DNA of 64,000 bases, from assembly GCF_016185115.1 (NCBI RefSeq), contig NZ_JACPOF010000029.1, forward strand, positions 250,530 through 314,529. The letters run 5' to 3'. Shown piece by piece: positions 35,194 to 44,604 of this stretch. The position numbers and the translations under genes are program-made. Within the stretch, counting starts at the first letter, position 1. The number at the start of each line of letters is the position of its first letter. The notes under the pieces are model-generated. The model saw nothing but the letters and a program-made list of their open reading frames with translations. It was not told where the DNA came from and did no database searches. This stretch comes from Polaromonas sp. (GTDB taxonomy: Bacteria; Pseudomonadota; Gammaproteobacteria; Burkholderiales; Burkholderiaceae_C).

Positions 35194-35260
35194 GATCGAG
35201 CCCGCCGAGCACTTCATCAGCCGACCTCAGGCCCGTTCGCCAATTACACCCCCGGCTGGT
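35194..35260 (+). pseudogene. Decayed fragment of the transglutaminase-DUF2126 gene (right border of the Hachiman insertion)
   Basis: Positions 35194-35260 align with 38142-38210 at roughly 80 percent, sharing GATCGAGCCC, TTCATCA, CCCGTTCGCCAATTAC and GGCTGGT. In frame it reads IEPAEHFI where the intact protein has IEPTEHFI. It runs straight into the comEC 3' end. Confidence 0.75.
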
Positions 35261-37754
35261 GATGCCAGTACCGCGGCCCTTGCTGCCGCTGGCAAAGTAC
35301 CGCTTCGGGCCGGTCGCTGCGCCAGGTCGCCGCCCCGCAGGACGGCGATTTGAATACCTGGGCACCACGTTCCGCATAACGCTGCATGACCGACTCCACC
35401 GGGTGGCCGAAGCGGTTGCGGTAACCGGCCTGGGCCAGCGCAAACTGCGGTTTGACGGAGTCCAGAAAGACGCCGCTTGAGGACGTTTTGCTGCCGTGGT
35501 GCGGCACCAGCAAAAAGTCAGCTTTCAGTTTGGCCTTCATGGTGTCGTCATTGACCAGCTTTAACTCCTGCGGCGCTTCAATATCACCCACCAGCAGCGC
35601 CGTTTGCCGGCCATTGGAAATCCGCAACACACAGCTCATGGCATTAGACTTGTTGACGCCTTCGTAATCGCTTGCTGCAGGTTGCAGCACTTCAAAATCA
35701 ACGCCATCCCACAACCAGCGCTGCCCGGCCACGCAGCGGTTTGATTTGCGAACTGCCTGCAGTTCGTGGCTGTCTTCGATGGAACTGAGCAGTTGCGCCT
35801 GTGGCTGCATGCCCAGCACGGCCTGCGCCCCGCCAATGTGGTCGACATCGCGGTGGCTAAGCATCAAGAGGTCAATGCGTTCACCCATGGCGCGCAGCAG
35901 CGGCACCAGCACCCGATGCCCGGCATCACTTTCACGCGAGAACTTCGGTCCCGTGTCATAGACCAGCCCATGGCTGGCTGTGCGCACGATCACTGCATTG
36001 CCCTGGCCAATATCGGCACCCAGTATCTCGAACTGGCCCATTACCGGCCGAACCGGCTGCCAGAGCAGCACGGGCAATATCAGCGGCAGGCCCAAGGCAC
36101 GCCAGTGCCATGGCAAACGCATGGCCAGCAGGCCGCCGCCCAGCACACCTGCGATGGCAAACCACAGGGGGGCGGCAGCGACGCTGATGGATGCGAACGA
36201 CCAGCCTGAGAGCCATTGCAAAAAGACTGTCAGGACACTGACAGACAGTGCCGCAGCATCCCACACCGGCGACCAGAACACGCCCAGCATGGCCAAAGGC
36301 GTGACCAGCAGCGTCACCCAGGGAATCGCCACTGCGTTGGCCAGCAGCCCGACCAGCGACACCTGGTTGAACAGCAGCAAGGACAGCGGCGTGAGCGCGA
36401 GCGTGACGACCCATTGTTCGCGCGCGGCCTTCATCATGCCCGCAGCCGGTTTTGCCAGCCAGTGACGGGATGTTTTCTGGCCGTCCGCCACGTCCTCTTT
36501 TATCGAGCCGGAATCGGCCGCAAACAGAACGCCCACCGCCACAAAAGACAACCAGAACCCGGCCTGCATCAGGGCCCACGGGTCCAGCACCACGACAACA
36601 GCCATGGCCAGCAGCCAGACCATGGGCCAGGGCCACTGCCTGCCGCTCTGGCGCAACAGGACCACCGTTGCAAGCATCCAGATGGTTCGCTGGGCGGGCA
36701 CGCCCCATCCCGAAAAAAGCGCATACAACGCGGCGAGAAGCAGGCCGCCCAGCGCGCCAGCACTAGCCGCCGGCACCCACAGGCAGAGCCGTGGCGTCAG
36801 CCTGACGGAACGCCGCCACAACCACGCCAGCACCAGCGACGCCACCCACGCAAACATGGTGATGTGAAGGCCTGAAATCGACATGAGATGCGCCACGCCC
36901 GTCGCCCTGAACACATCCCAGTCCGCGCGTTCAATCGCATTCTGGTCGCCCACAACAAGCGCCGCGATAACGCCGGCCAGCTGGCGGTTGTCCACACGCG
37001 CATAAATCGCCTCGCGCACCGCCTGCCGGGCGCGCTCCACCGGGTGCCACCAGGTATCGCCGATCTTTCGGGGTGGCTCATCACGCACACCGGTGCGCAC
37101 ATAGCCGGTCGCCTGCACGCCCTGCTCCCATAGCCAGAGTTCATAGTCAAAGCCATGCGGGTTGCTGTTGCCGTGCGGCGCTTTCAGGCGCACCGTCATC
37201 TGCCAGCGTTCGCCCGCACGCAGGTTTTGCGGCAGGCGCTGGTCAGGCGCAAATTCGGGCGGCTCGGTGCTGTCGTTGTCTGCGGGCTTGGGTGGCGCGG
37301 CCTTGACCGGTCTGGGGCCGAAACCGGCGTACCAGCCCAGGTAAATTTGTGGGGGCAAGACCACGGTTTGCCCTTCAAGACTGGCCGATTCAAGCTTGAA
37401 ACGAAATCGGATGCCGTCTTCGCCGGTCTGCGGCATGGCCTGTATCTGGCCGATGATGGCAATATCTTTACCCTCAAGCGCCGGGCTGAGGGCGGTCTGC
37501 TGAAAAGCCACGGCCCGCAGGCCTGTCGCGCCAAACCCCGCCGCCACGGCAGTCAGCACCAGCAAAATCGCAAACAGGCTGCGCCGTGGCCTTGCACTGG
37601 CCCGTACATCAATGACCAGTGTGCAGACAGACGCAAAACCGGCGACCAGCGCGGCGTAAAACCACCCATTCCAGAGGGCGGCCTGCTGCAATTGCAGGGC
37701 TACCCCGGCAATAAACCCGGCCAGCAGGCCGGTCAGGACCGATGCCAGTGGCAA
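35244..37754 (-). CDS. comEC: ComEC/Rec2 DNA-uptake channel
   Basis: This 836-residue inner-membrane protein moves single-stranded DNA into the cytoplasm during transformation. N-terminal helices and an OB-fold DUF4131 region span about 1-210. The competence domain has VGDQNAIERADWDVFRATGVAHLMSISGLHITMFAW and many helices to about 530. The C-terminal metallo-beta-lactamase domain has LSHRDVDHIGGAQAVL and LLVPHHGSKTSSS. The native end appears to be RYWHHQP; here two extra codons (GV) are read from the neighbouring transglutaminase-derived fragment before the stop. Confidence 0.93.
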   Translation of the reverse strand: MPLASVLTGLLAGFIAGVALQLQQAALWNGWFYAALVAGFASVCTLVIDVRASARPRRSLFAILLVLTAVAAGFGATGLRAVAFQQTALSPALEGKDIAIIGQIQAMPQTGEDGIRFRFKLESASLEGQTVVLPPQIYLGWYAGFGPRPVKAAPPKPADNDSTEPPEFAPDQRLPQNLRAGERWQMTVRLKAPHGNSNPHGFDYELWLWEQGVQATGYVRTGVRDEPPRKIGDTWWHPVERARQAVREAIYARVDNRQLAGVIAALVVGDQNAIERADWDVFRATGVAHLMSISGLHITMFAWVASLVLAWLWRRSVRLTPRLCLWVPAASAGALGGLLLAALYALFSGWGVPAQRTIWMLATVVLLRQSGRQWPWPMVWLLAMAVVVVLDPWALMQAGFWLSFVAVGVLFAADSGSIKEDVADGQKTSRHWLAKPAAGMMKAAREQWVVTLALTPLSLLLFNQVSLVGLLANAVAIPWVTLLVTPLAMLGVFWSPVWDAAALSVSVLTVFLQWLSGWSFASISVAAAPLWFAIAGVLGGGLLAMRLPWHWRALGLPLILPVLLWQPVRPVMGQFEILGADIGQGNAVIVRTASHGLVYDTGPKFSRESDAGHRVLVPLLRAMGERIDLLMLSHRDVDHIGGAQAVLGMQPQAQLLSSIEDSHELQAVRKSNRCVAGQRWLWDGVDFEVLQPAASDYEGVNKSNAMSCVLRISNGRQTALLVGDIEAPQELKLVNDDTMKAKLKADFLLVPHHGSKTSSSGVFLDSVKPQFALAQAGYRNRFGHPVESVMQRYAERGAQVFKSPSCGAATWRSDRPEAVLCQRQQGPRYWHHQPGV

Positions 37755-38010
37755 CCCGCCGGCCTTACGGTCCTGATCGGCCTCGCCGGATGTTTTGAAT
37801 GAAATACCGTCCCCCTGAGCTTTTTATGTTTTTTGTCATGCGGCACGCGCATGGCTGCATGTTCAACGAACAAGCAGCCAAATCAGCCGACAGGCGCCCG
37901 TTTGGCTCGTCTCTTGCTAGCATTGGGGCTGTCAGCAAATTCCGGCAAGCCCCAGAGTAAGCTAGAACCAACTGCAACCAGTGCATAACTGCAAATAAGC
38001 GAGACCGCCC

Positions 38011-41000
38011 TTGTCCATCCACGTTGCCCTCAGCCACATCACCCACTACAAATACGACCGGCTGGTCACCCTGGGGCCGCAAATTGTGCGCCTGCGCCCT
38101 GCCCCGCACAGCCGCACCCAGGTGCTGTCGTATTCGCTGAGGATCGAGCCCACCGAGCATTTCATCAACTGGCAGCAGGACCCGTTCGCCAATTACCAGG
38201 CGCGGCTGGTCTTTCCCAAGCCCACACGTGAATTCAAGGTCACGGTGGACATGGTGGTCGACATGGTCACGCTCAACCCGTTTGACTTTTTCCTTGAGCC
38301 TGAAGCCGAAGAGTTTCCGTTCAAATACGCCAAATCCATGGCGCACGAACTCGCGCCCTACCTGCTGGCCGAACCTGCCACGCCACTGGTGCAGGCCTAC
38401 CTCGACAGGATAGACAAAACACCCAGGCGCACCAACGATTTCCTGGTCAGCGTCAACCAGCAACTGCAAAAAGACATCAAGTACGCCATCCGCATGGAGC
38501 CCGGCGTGCAAACGCCTGAAGAAACCCTCAGGCTGGCCGTAGGCTCATGCCGCGACACCGGCTGGCTGCTGGTCCAGTTGCTGCGCCACATGGGTCTCGC
38601 CGCGCGTTTTGTATCGGGTTACCTGATACAGCTCAAGGCCGACGTCAAATCGCTCGACGGCCCCAGCGGCACCGAGGTCGATTTCACCGACCTGCATGCC
38701 TGGTGTGAAGTATTTTTGCCGGGCGCGGGCTGGGTTGGGCTGGACCCCACCTCAGGCCTGATGGCAGGCGAAGGCCACATTCCACTCGCCTGCACCCCCG
38801 AACCCTCCAGCGCAGCCCCCATTGAGGGCGGCGTTGATGAATCGGAAGTCGAATTCAGCCACCACATGGGTGTGCAGCGTATTTACGAATCACCACGCGT
38901 CACCAAGCCCTACACAGAAGACCAGTGGACGCAGGTGCTGGCCCTCGGCGAAGCGGTAGACCGTGATCTCGTCAAGGGCGACGTGCGCCTGACCATGGGC
39001 GGCGAGCCGACCTTTGTCGCCACCAATGACCGCGACGCAGCCGAGTGGAACATCGACGCCCTCGGCCCGACCAAACGCGGCTACGCGACTGAACTTGTGC
39101 AAAAGCTGCGCGAGGAATACGGACAGGGCGGTTTTCTGCATTTCGGCCAGGGCAAGTGGTACCCGGGCGAGCAGTTGCCGCGCTGGGCACTGAGCATCTT
39201 CTGGCGCAAGGACGGCCAGCCGGTCTGGAAGAACCCGGCCCTGTTTGCCAATGAGAGCGAACCCTGCAACTACACGGCAGAAGACGCCGCACGTTTTACT
39301 GCCACGCTGGCCGACAAACTCGGCCTGGCGCCCGACTTCATCACGCCCGGTTTTGAAGATGTCTGGTACTACCTCTGGCGCGAACGCCGTCTGCCCGTCA
39401 ACGTGGACCCGTTCGACTCAAAGCTCGACGACGCCATGGAGCGTGAGCGCCTGCGCCGCATCTTCATGCAGGGGCTTGATTCGGTGGTCGGCTATGTGCT
39501 GCCGCTGAAAGCGCGCGAAGTCATTCCCGGTTCTTCCGCACCTCTGGCCGGCCCCGCCTGGACCACTGGCCCCTGGTTCTTCCGCGACGAGCGCATGTAC
39601 CTGATGCCGGGTGATTCGCCCATGGGTTACCGCCTGCCGCTGGATTCAGTGCCATGGGTGTCCAGGACCGACTATCCCTACATGATCGAGTCCGACCCGT
39701 TTGCGCCGCGCGATGCATTGCCATCAACGGCTGCCTTTGCCGGCCGTTATGCGGTCGGCGCGGGCACAGAAAGCCCGGCGCAGCGCACAGAACGCATAGA
39801 GCAATACCTCGCACGGTTCACGAAGAACGTTCCACCTCGCTACGAAGCACGCCGTGTCATGCAGAGCCCCCTGGGCGAACAGGGCATCACACCTGCCCAG
39901 GCACAAACACAGGCGCCGACGGCACGCGTCCCCAACGCTTTCGAATCGGCCGCATGGCTGACACGCACGGCGCTCTGCGTCGAGGTGCGTGACCCGCAAC
40001 GCGCCAATGGCCCCAAGGCCAAAAAAGAGGCCGATGCCAAGGCATCCGGCCAGACCACTGTGGGCGGCGGTGAAAAAGGCGCGATCTACATCTTCATGCC
40101 GCCCATGGAGCGACTTGAAGACTACCTCGACCTGCTCGCGGCAGTGGAATCCACAGCGCAAACACTGAACATCAAAATCGTCATTGAAGGTTATCCACCA
40201 CCACGCGACCCGCGCCTGAAGATGCTGGCCGTCACACCTGACCCCGGCGTGATCGAGGTCAACATCCACCCCGCCTACAACTGGGGCGAACTGGTCGAGC
40301 ACACCGAATTCCTGTACGACGTTGCCCACAAAACCCGCCTGTCCGCAGAAAAGTTCATGACCGACGGCCGGCACACCGGCACCGGCGGCGGCAACCACTT
40401 TGTGCTGGGCGGCGCCACGCCTGCCGACAGCCCCTTCCTGCGCAAGCCGGAAGTGCTGGCCAGCCTGATTGCCTACTGGCACAACCACCCGTCGCTGAGC
40501 TACCTGTTCTCGGGCATGTTCATTGGCCCGACCAGCCAGGCGCCGCGTATCGACGAAGCGCGCAACGACCAACTCTACGAGCTTGAAATCGCCCTGCGCG
40601 AGATCGCCATCAACCGCGAAAAATACGGCCAGGACATGCCGCCGTGGATTGTTGACCGCACCTTGCGCAACATCCTGGTTGATGTCACCGGCAACACGCA
40701 CCGCAGCGAGTTCTGCATCGACAAGCTGTATTCGCCCGATTCATCCACCGGCCGCCTCGGCCTGCTTGAACTGCGTGCATTCGAGATGCCGCCGCACGCG
40801 CGCATGAGCATTGCCCAGCAGCTGCTGCTGCGCGCACTGGTCGCGCGCTTCTGGACCAAGCCGTACCACGGCCGCGTCACGCGCTGGGGCACCGAGCTGC
40901 ATGACCGCTTCCTGCTGCCCAGCTTTGTGCGCATGGATTTCAAGGATGTGCTGATCGAGTTGAACGAAGCGGGTTACCCCTTCGACATGGCCTGGTTCGA

Positions 41001-41553
41001 ACCGCACTTCGAGTTCCGCTTCCCGATGATCGGCCAGGTCAAGGCCAACAGCATTGAGCTCACCCTGCGCAGCGCGCTTGAGCCCTGGCATGTGATGGGT
41101 GAAGAAGGTTCTTCAACCGGCACCGCGCGGTATGTCGACTCGTCGCTTGAGCGTATTGAAGTACGTGTGACTGGCCTGAACGACAACCGCTATGTCGTCA
41201 CCGTCAATGGCCGTGCCTTGCCACTGCAAAGCACCGGCACCGTCGGTGAATACGTGGCCGGCGTGCGCTACAAGGCCTGGAATCCGCCCTCATCGCTGCA
41301 CCCGTCAATTGGCGTGCATGCACCCTTGACCTTTGATGTGGTTGACACCTGGATGGAACGCTCGCTGGGCGGTTGCCAGTATCACGTCGCGCACCCGGGC
41401 GGCCTGAGTTATGCCAGCCTGCCCGTCAACTCCTATGAGGCCGAAAGCCGGCGCCTGACACGTTTCCTGCAGTTGGGCCACACACCGGGCCGCATGGTGG
41501 TGACAGCTGCACAACCCAGCCGCGAATTCCCCTTCACGCTGGATTTGCGTTAA
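38011..41553 (+). CDS. Transglutaminase fused to DUF2126 putative amidoligase, amidoligase system 2
   Basis: This 1180-residue fusion starts at TTG 38011 (SIHVALSHITHYKYDRLV), the family's usual N-terminus. A beta domain is followed by the transglutaminase core with Cys180 (GSCRDTGWLLVQLLRHMGLAARFVSGY), His in DLHAWCEVF and Asp in GLDPTSGLM. From about residue 300 to the end is DUF2126, described as a putative amidoligase, with RLTMGGEPTFVATND, IFMPPMERLEDYLDLL, GTGGGNHFVLGGATPADSPFLR and YLFSGMFIGPTSQAPRIDEAR. It is first in a plus-strand operon with an ATP-grasp/alpha-E fusion and a second transglutaminase. Confidence 0.93.
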   Translation: MSIHVALSHITHYKYDRLVTLGPQIVRLRPAPHSRTQVLSYSLRIEPTEHFINWQQDPFANYQARLVFPKPTREFKVTVDMVVDMVTLNPFDFFLEPEAEEFPFKYAKSMAHELAPYLLAEPATPLVQAYLDRIDKTPRRTNDFLVSVNQQLQKDIKYAIRMEPGVQTPEETLRLAVGSCRDTGWLLVQLLRHMGLAARFVSGYLIQLKADVKSLDGPSGTEVDFTDLHAWCEVFLPGAGWVGLDPTSGLMAGEGHIPLACTPEPSSAAPIEGGVDESEVEFSHHMGVQRIYESPRVTKPYTEDQWTQVLALGEAVDRDLVKGDVRLTMGGEPTFVATNDRDAAEWNIDALGPTKRGYATELVQKLREEYGQGGFLHFGQGKWYPGEQLPRWALSIFWRKDGQPVWKNPALFANESEPCNYTAEDAARFTATLADKLGLAPDFITPGFEDVWYYLWRERRLPVNVDPFDSKLDDAMERERLRRIFMQGLDSVVGYVLPLKAREVIPGSSAPLAGPAWTTGPWFFRDERMYLMPGDSPMGYRLPLDSVPWVSRTDYPYMIESDPFAPRDALPSTAAFAGRYAVGAGTESPAQRTERIEQYLARFTKNVPPRYEARRVMQSPLGEQGITPAQAQTQAPTARVPNAFESAAWLTRTALCVEVRDPQRANGPKAKKEADAKASGQTTVGGGEKGAIYIFMPPMERLEDYLDLLAAVESTAQTLNIKIVIEGYPPPRDPRLKMLAVTPDPGVIEVNIHPAYNWGELVEHTEFLYDVAHKTRLSAEKFMTDGRHTGTGGGNHFVLGGATPADSPFLRKPEVLASLIAYWHNHPSLSYLFSGMFIGPTSQAPRIDEARNDQLYELEIALREIAINREKYGQDMPPWIVDRTLRNILVDVTGNTHRSEFCIDKLYSPDSSTGRLGLLELRAFEMPPHARMSIAQQLLLRALVARFWTKPYHGRVTRWGTELHDRFLLPSFVRMDFKDVLIELNEAGYPFDMAWFEPHFEFRFPMIGQVKANSIELTLRSALEPWHVMGEEGSSTGTARYVDSSLERIEVRVTGLNDNRYVVTVNGRALPLQSTGTVGEYVAGVRYKAWNPPSSLHPSIGVHAPLTFDVVDTWMERSLGGCQYHVAHPGGLSYASLPVNSYEAESRRLTRFLQLGHTPGRMVVTAAQPSREFPFTLDLR

Positions 41554-41724
41554 CACAACAGGCGCAGGCACATTGCCCGGCCCCAAGGCTCAAGGGCAGT
41601 CAGGCTGAGGTGTAAGCAATTAGAATCAAGGCCAGGTTCCGCAAGGGGCCCGGCTTTTTCAATTGCCCTCAATTGCCTGCAATTGACCCGCTAGTCCCAG
41701 CATATTTGCCACTCCTTGGGCCAC

Positions 41725-44589
41725 GTGGAAAACAACAACAAGTCACTTTTTGCAGTCGATTCGCCAGAAGACCCCGCGGAACTGGCGTCGGCCCTGGCGC
41801 CTCAAGCGCCTGCAGGTCACTTTGACGAACTGCGCGGGCGCACGGTGGCAAAACCGCCGCTCATCACGTCCCAACAGGCATCGCCAGGCCAGTCGCAATC
41901 ACAGTCTCAAGGGCAGTCACCAGGTGCCGGTCTTTTTCTGGCCGGTACCGAGCCTCCCGCCCTCACGGCCAGTGCGCCCAAACCTGCGCAAGGTCAGCAG
42001 GCCGATACACCCGCCGCGCCGCTGGCCCAGACCTGGACCACCTTTTTCAATTTCCTCGGCAGCGATGGCTTTCATGACCTGAGCCGCCGCACCGCCAACC
42101 TGCAGCGCCAGATTCGCGACAACGGCGTCACCTACAACGTCTATGCCGACGCCGATGGCCCGCAGCGCCCATGGTCGCTTGATCTTTTTCCGCTCATCAT
42201 CTCGCCGCAGGACTGGCAGCAGATAGACACCGGCATACGCCAGCGCGCACGCCTGCTCAACCACGTGATGGCCGATGTCTATGGTCCGCAAAACCTCCTG
42301 TCAAAGGGCCTGCTGCCCTCTGCACTGGTGCAGGGCCACCCCGGTTACCTGCGCGCCATGCAGGGCATCACGCCGGCAGGCGGCACCTACCTGCACATCG
42401 CGGCCTTTGACCTTGCACGCGGTCCCGATGGTCGATGGTGGGTGGTCTCGCAGCGCACGCAGGCGCCCTCGGGCCTGGGCTACCTGCTTGAGAACCGGCT
42501 GACGATTTCGCTGCTCTTTCCCGAAGCCTTCCGCGAGATGAAAGTCCAGCGGCTGGCAGCCACCTACAAGGCGCTGGTTGACGGCATGAAGTCCGCCAGC
42601 CCGGCCAGCAACCCGCGCATCGTGCTGCTCACGCCCGGCCCCTACAACGAAACCTATTTTGAACACGCCTACCTTGCCCGCTACCTCGGCCTGACGCTGG
42701 TTGAAGGCAGTGACTTGATGGTGCGCGGCGAAAAGCTCTACCTCAAGACGCTGCAGGGCCTTGAACCCGTGCACGGTCTGCTCAAGCGCCTTGATGACGA
42801 GTTTCTTGACCCGCTCGAATTGCGTTCCGACTCCACCCTCGGTGTCCCCGGCCTGCTGCAGGTGATACGCGCCGGCAATGTGCTGGTGGCCAACGCACCG
42901 GGTTCGGCCTTTCTTGAGTCAAGTGCGCTGCTGGGCTTTTTGCCCGCACTTTCGCGGCACTTGCTGGGCGAGACATTGAGCATTCCTTCGCTGCCCACCT
43001 GGTGGTGCGGCGAGCAGGCCGTCATGCAGGAGGTCTTGCCCCAGCTCAAGGATTGCGTCATCAAACCGACCTACCCCGGCTCGCGGCTCCAATCCGTCAT
43101 AGGCCAGAGCCTGTCGCGTCGCTCGCTCGATGAATGGGCGGGCCGCATTGTGCGCCAGGGTGAGGATTACACCGTTCAGGCCTACCTCCCGCTGTCGCAA
43201 ACCCCCACCTGGCAGGGCGAGCGCATTGCACCGCGCTCGGCCATGCTGCGCGTGTTTGCAGTGGCCGACGGCAAGGGCGGCTGGCAGGTACTGCCTGGCG
43301 GCCTGGCACGGCTGGCAGGCAAGAACCAGAATATCGCCTCGATGCAGCACGGCGGCAGCAGCGCCGATGTCTGGGTGCTGGACGACAGTGGCAGTGACGT
43401 GACCCTGGCCGGCACCCCGGCCCGCACCTTGCGTGAAGCGCTGGCTCCCCTTGAGGCAGCCCCGAAACAGGCTGAAACCAGCGAAGAACTTGCCGAGCCG
43501 GCCACCACACTGGCGCCTGAAGAAGTGCTGGCCTCGACCTTCAGCCGCTACAAACCGCCCGTCACCAGCCGCGCTGCAGAAAACCTGTTCTGGCTGGGCC
43601 GCTACACAGAGCGCGCCGAAAACTCCATACGCCTGGCGCAACTCACACTGCACAGCCTGGGCGGTGAAGACCAGTCATCACAACCGCTGCTGCAATGGCT
43701 GACCGAGATGGCCGTCAACAACGCGCTAGTGCTCGACACCGTGCCGCCCGCCACGCAGGCACGCCGCGTGTTTGAACGATCGCTGATTGCCGGGCTGGCA
43801 CAAACATCACAGCCAGCCAGCGTCGGCTTCAACCTGCGCGCGCTCAAAAGCGCGGCATCAGCCGTGCGTGAGCGCCTGTCGCAGGAGCAGTGGCACATCA
43901 TCGTGCGCGCCGAAGCTGATTTTTTTACCCGCTGCGAAGCCTTCAACAAGGCCAGCCAGTTGGGCGCGCACGGGCTTGAATATTCATCTGTTGAAGCCCT
44001 GCGCACGCTTGAGCATGCCAGCGGTTTCATGGCCGCCATGACAGGCGCGCAGACCGACCGCATGATGCGTGACGACGGCTGGCGCCTGCTCAGTACAGGC
44101 CGGCACATCGAACGCCTGAGCATGCTGTCGGCAGCACTCATCGAAGGTTTCCGCACCGAAGCCGTGTTTGACGAAGGCGGCTTCGGCGCCATGATCGAAC
44201 TGTTCGACAGCACCATCACCTTCCACGCCCAGTACCAGCAGCGCCGGGACATCCCCGCCCTGCTCGACCTGCTGGTGCTCGACCGCGACAACCCGCGCTC
44301 ACTCGGCTGGGTGGTGCAAACGCTCAAGGGCAGGCTCGCCAAACTGGCGCAGAGTACGCGCGGTGAACTGGGTGAAGTGCCCGACCTGGCAGGCCACCTG
44401 CCCGACCCCGGCAGCTGGGTGCTGGCCGACCTGGTAGAAAAACCTTCGGCAGAACCCGAAACCAGCCACTACGAACGCCTGATCCAGCTGCTCGACGAAT
44501 GCAATGACGCCGCGTTTGAACTGTCCGACAACATCAGCCGCCAGTACTTCAGCCACGCGGCCTCAGGCAATCATAGCCTGGGCGCCTGA
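41725..44589 (+). CDS. Circularly permuted ATP-grasp/alpha-E fusion protein, amidoligase system 2
   Basis: Read from GTG 41725 (TTG 41716 is an in-frame alternative; neither has a clear ribosome site). The protein is about 954 residues. A low-complexity stretch GQSQSQSQGQSPGAG comes near residue 55. The ATP-grasp part (about 110-560) shows GVTYNVYADADGPQRPWSLDLFPLI, LLTPGPYNETYFEHAYLARYLGL and VIKPTYPGSRLQSVIGQS. From about 605 the alpha-E part begins SRAAENLFWLGRYTERAENSIRLAQL. The same two domains are separate genes in system 1 (29047-30543 and 28081-29043), so this is a fused paralogue. Confidence 0.92.
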   Translation: MENNNKSLFAVDSPEDPAELASALAPQAPAGHFDELRGRTVAKPPLITSQQASPGQSQSQSQGQSPGAGLFLAGTEPPALTASAPKPAQGQQADTPAAPLAQTWTTFFNFLGSDGFHDLSRRTANLQRQIRDNGVTYNVYADADGPQRPWSLDLFPLIISPQDWQQIDTGIRQRARLLNHVMADVYGPQNLLSKGLLPSALVQGHPGYLRAMQGITPAGGTYLHIAAFDLARGPDGRWWVVSQRTQAPSGLGYLLENRLTISLLFPEAFREMKVQRLAATYKALVDGMKSASPASNPRIVLLTPGPYNETYFEHAYLARYLGLTLVEGSDLMVRGEKLYLKTLQGLEPVHGLLKRLDDEFLDPLELRSDSTLGVPGLLQVIRAGNVLVANAPGSAFLESSALLGFLPALSRHLLGETLSIPSLPTWWCGEQAVMQEVLPQLKDCVIKPTYPGSRLQSVIGQSLSRRSLDEWAGRIVRQGEDYTVQAYLPLSQTPTWQGERIAPRSAMLRVFAVADGKGGWQVLPGGLARLAGKNQNIASMQHGGSSADVWVLDDSGSDVTLAGTPARTLREALAPLEAAPKQAETSEELAEPATTLAPEEVLASTFSRYKPPVTSRAAENLFWLGRYTERAENSIRLAQLTLHSLGGEDQSSQPLLQWLTEMAVNNALVLDTVPPATQARRVFERSLIAGLAQTSQPASVGFNLRALKSAASAVRERLSQEQWHIIVRAEADFFTRCEAFNKASQLGAHGLEYSSVEALRTLEHASGFMAAMTGAQTDRMMRDDGWRLLSTGRHIERLSMLSAALIEGFRTEAVFDEGGFGAMIELFDSTITFHAQYQQRRDIPALLDLLVLDRDNPRSLGWVVQTLKGRLAKLAQSTRGELGEVPDLAGHLPDPGSWVLADLVEKPSAEPETSHYERLIQLLDECNDAAFELSDNISRQYFSHAASGNHSLGA

Positions 44590-44604
44590 GCCAGGCCTTT
44601 ACCC

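Larger units (their letters stand above)
30718..35253. mobile_element. Hachiman defence insertion inside a duplicated comEC-transglutaminase segment
   Basis: The hamAB pair is bracketed by remnants of the two genes that lie intact immediately to the right. The comEC 3' end is on the left (30677) and a piece of the transglutaminase-DUF2126 gene on the right (35194). No recombinase or transposase lies between them. The segment is AT-richer than its flanks. Acquisition by homologous or illegitimate recombination, not by an integrase, is inferred. Confidence 0.6.

Noticed and set aside
30677..35294. The 41-bp direct repeat as integrase attachment sites
   Set aside because: No integrase is present, and a transglutaminase fragment at the right border is better explained by a tandem duplication; not fully excluded.
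39724..40701. 325-codon open frame on the minus strand
   Set aside because: It is antisense to the DUF2126 part of the transglutaminase fusion, whose motifs continue through the region.
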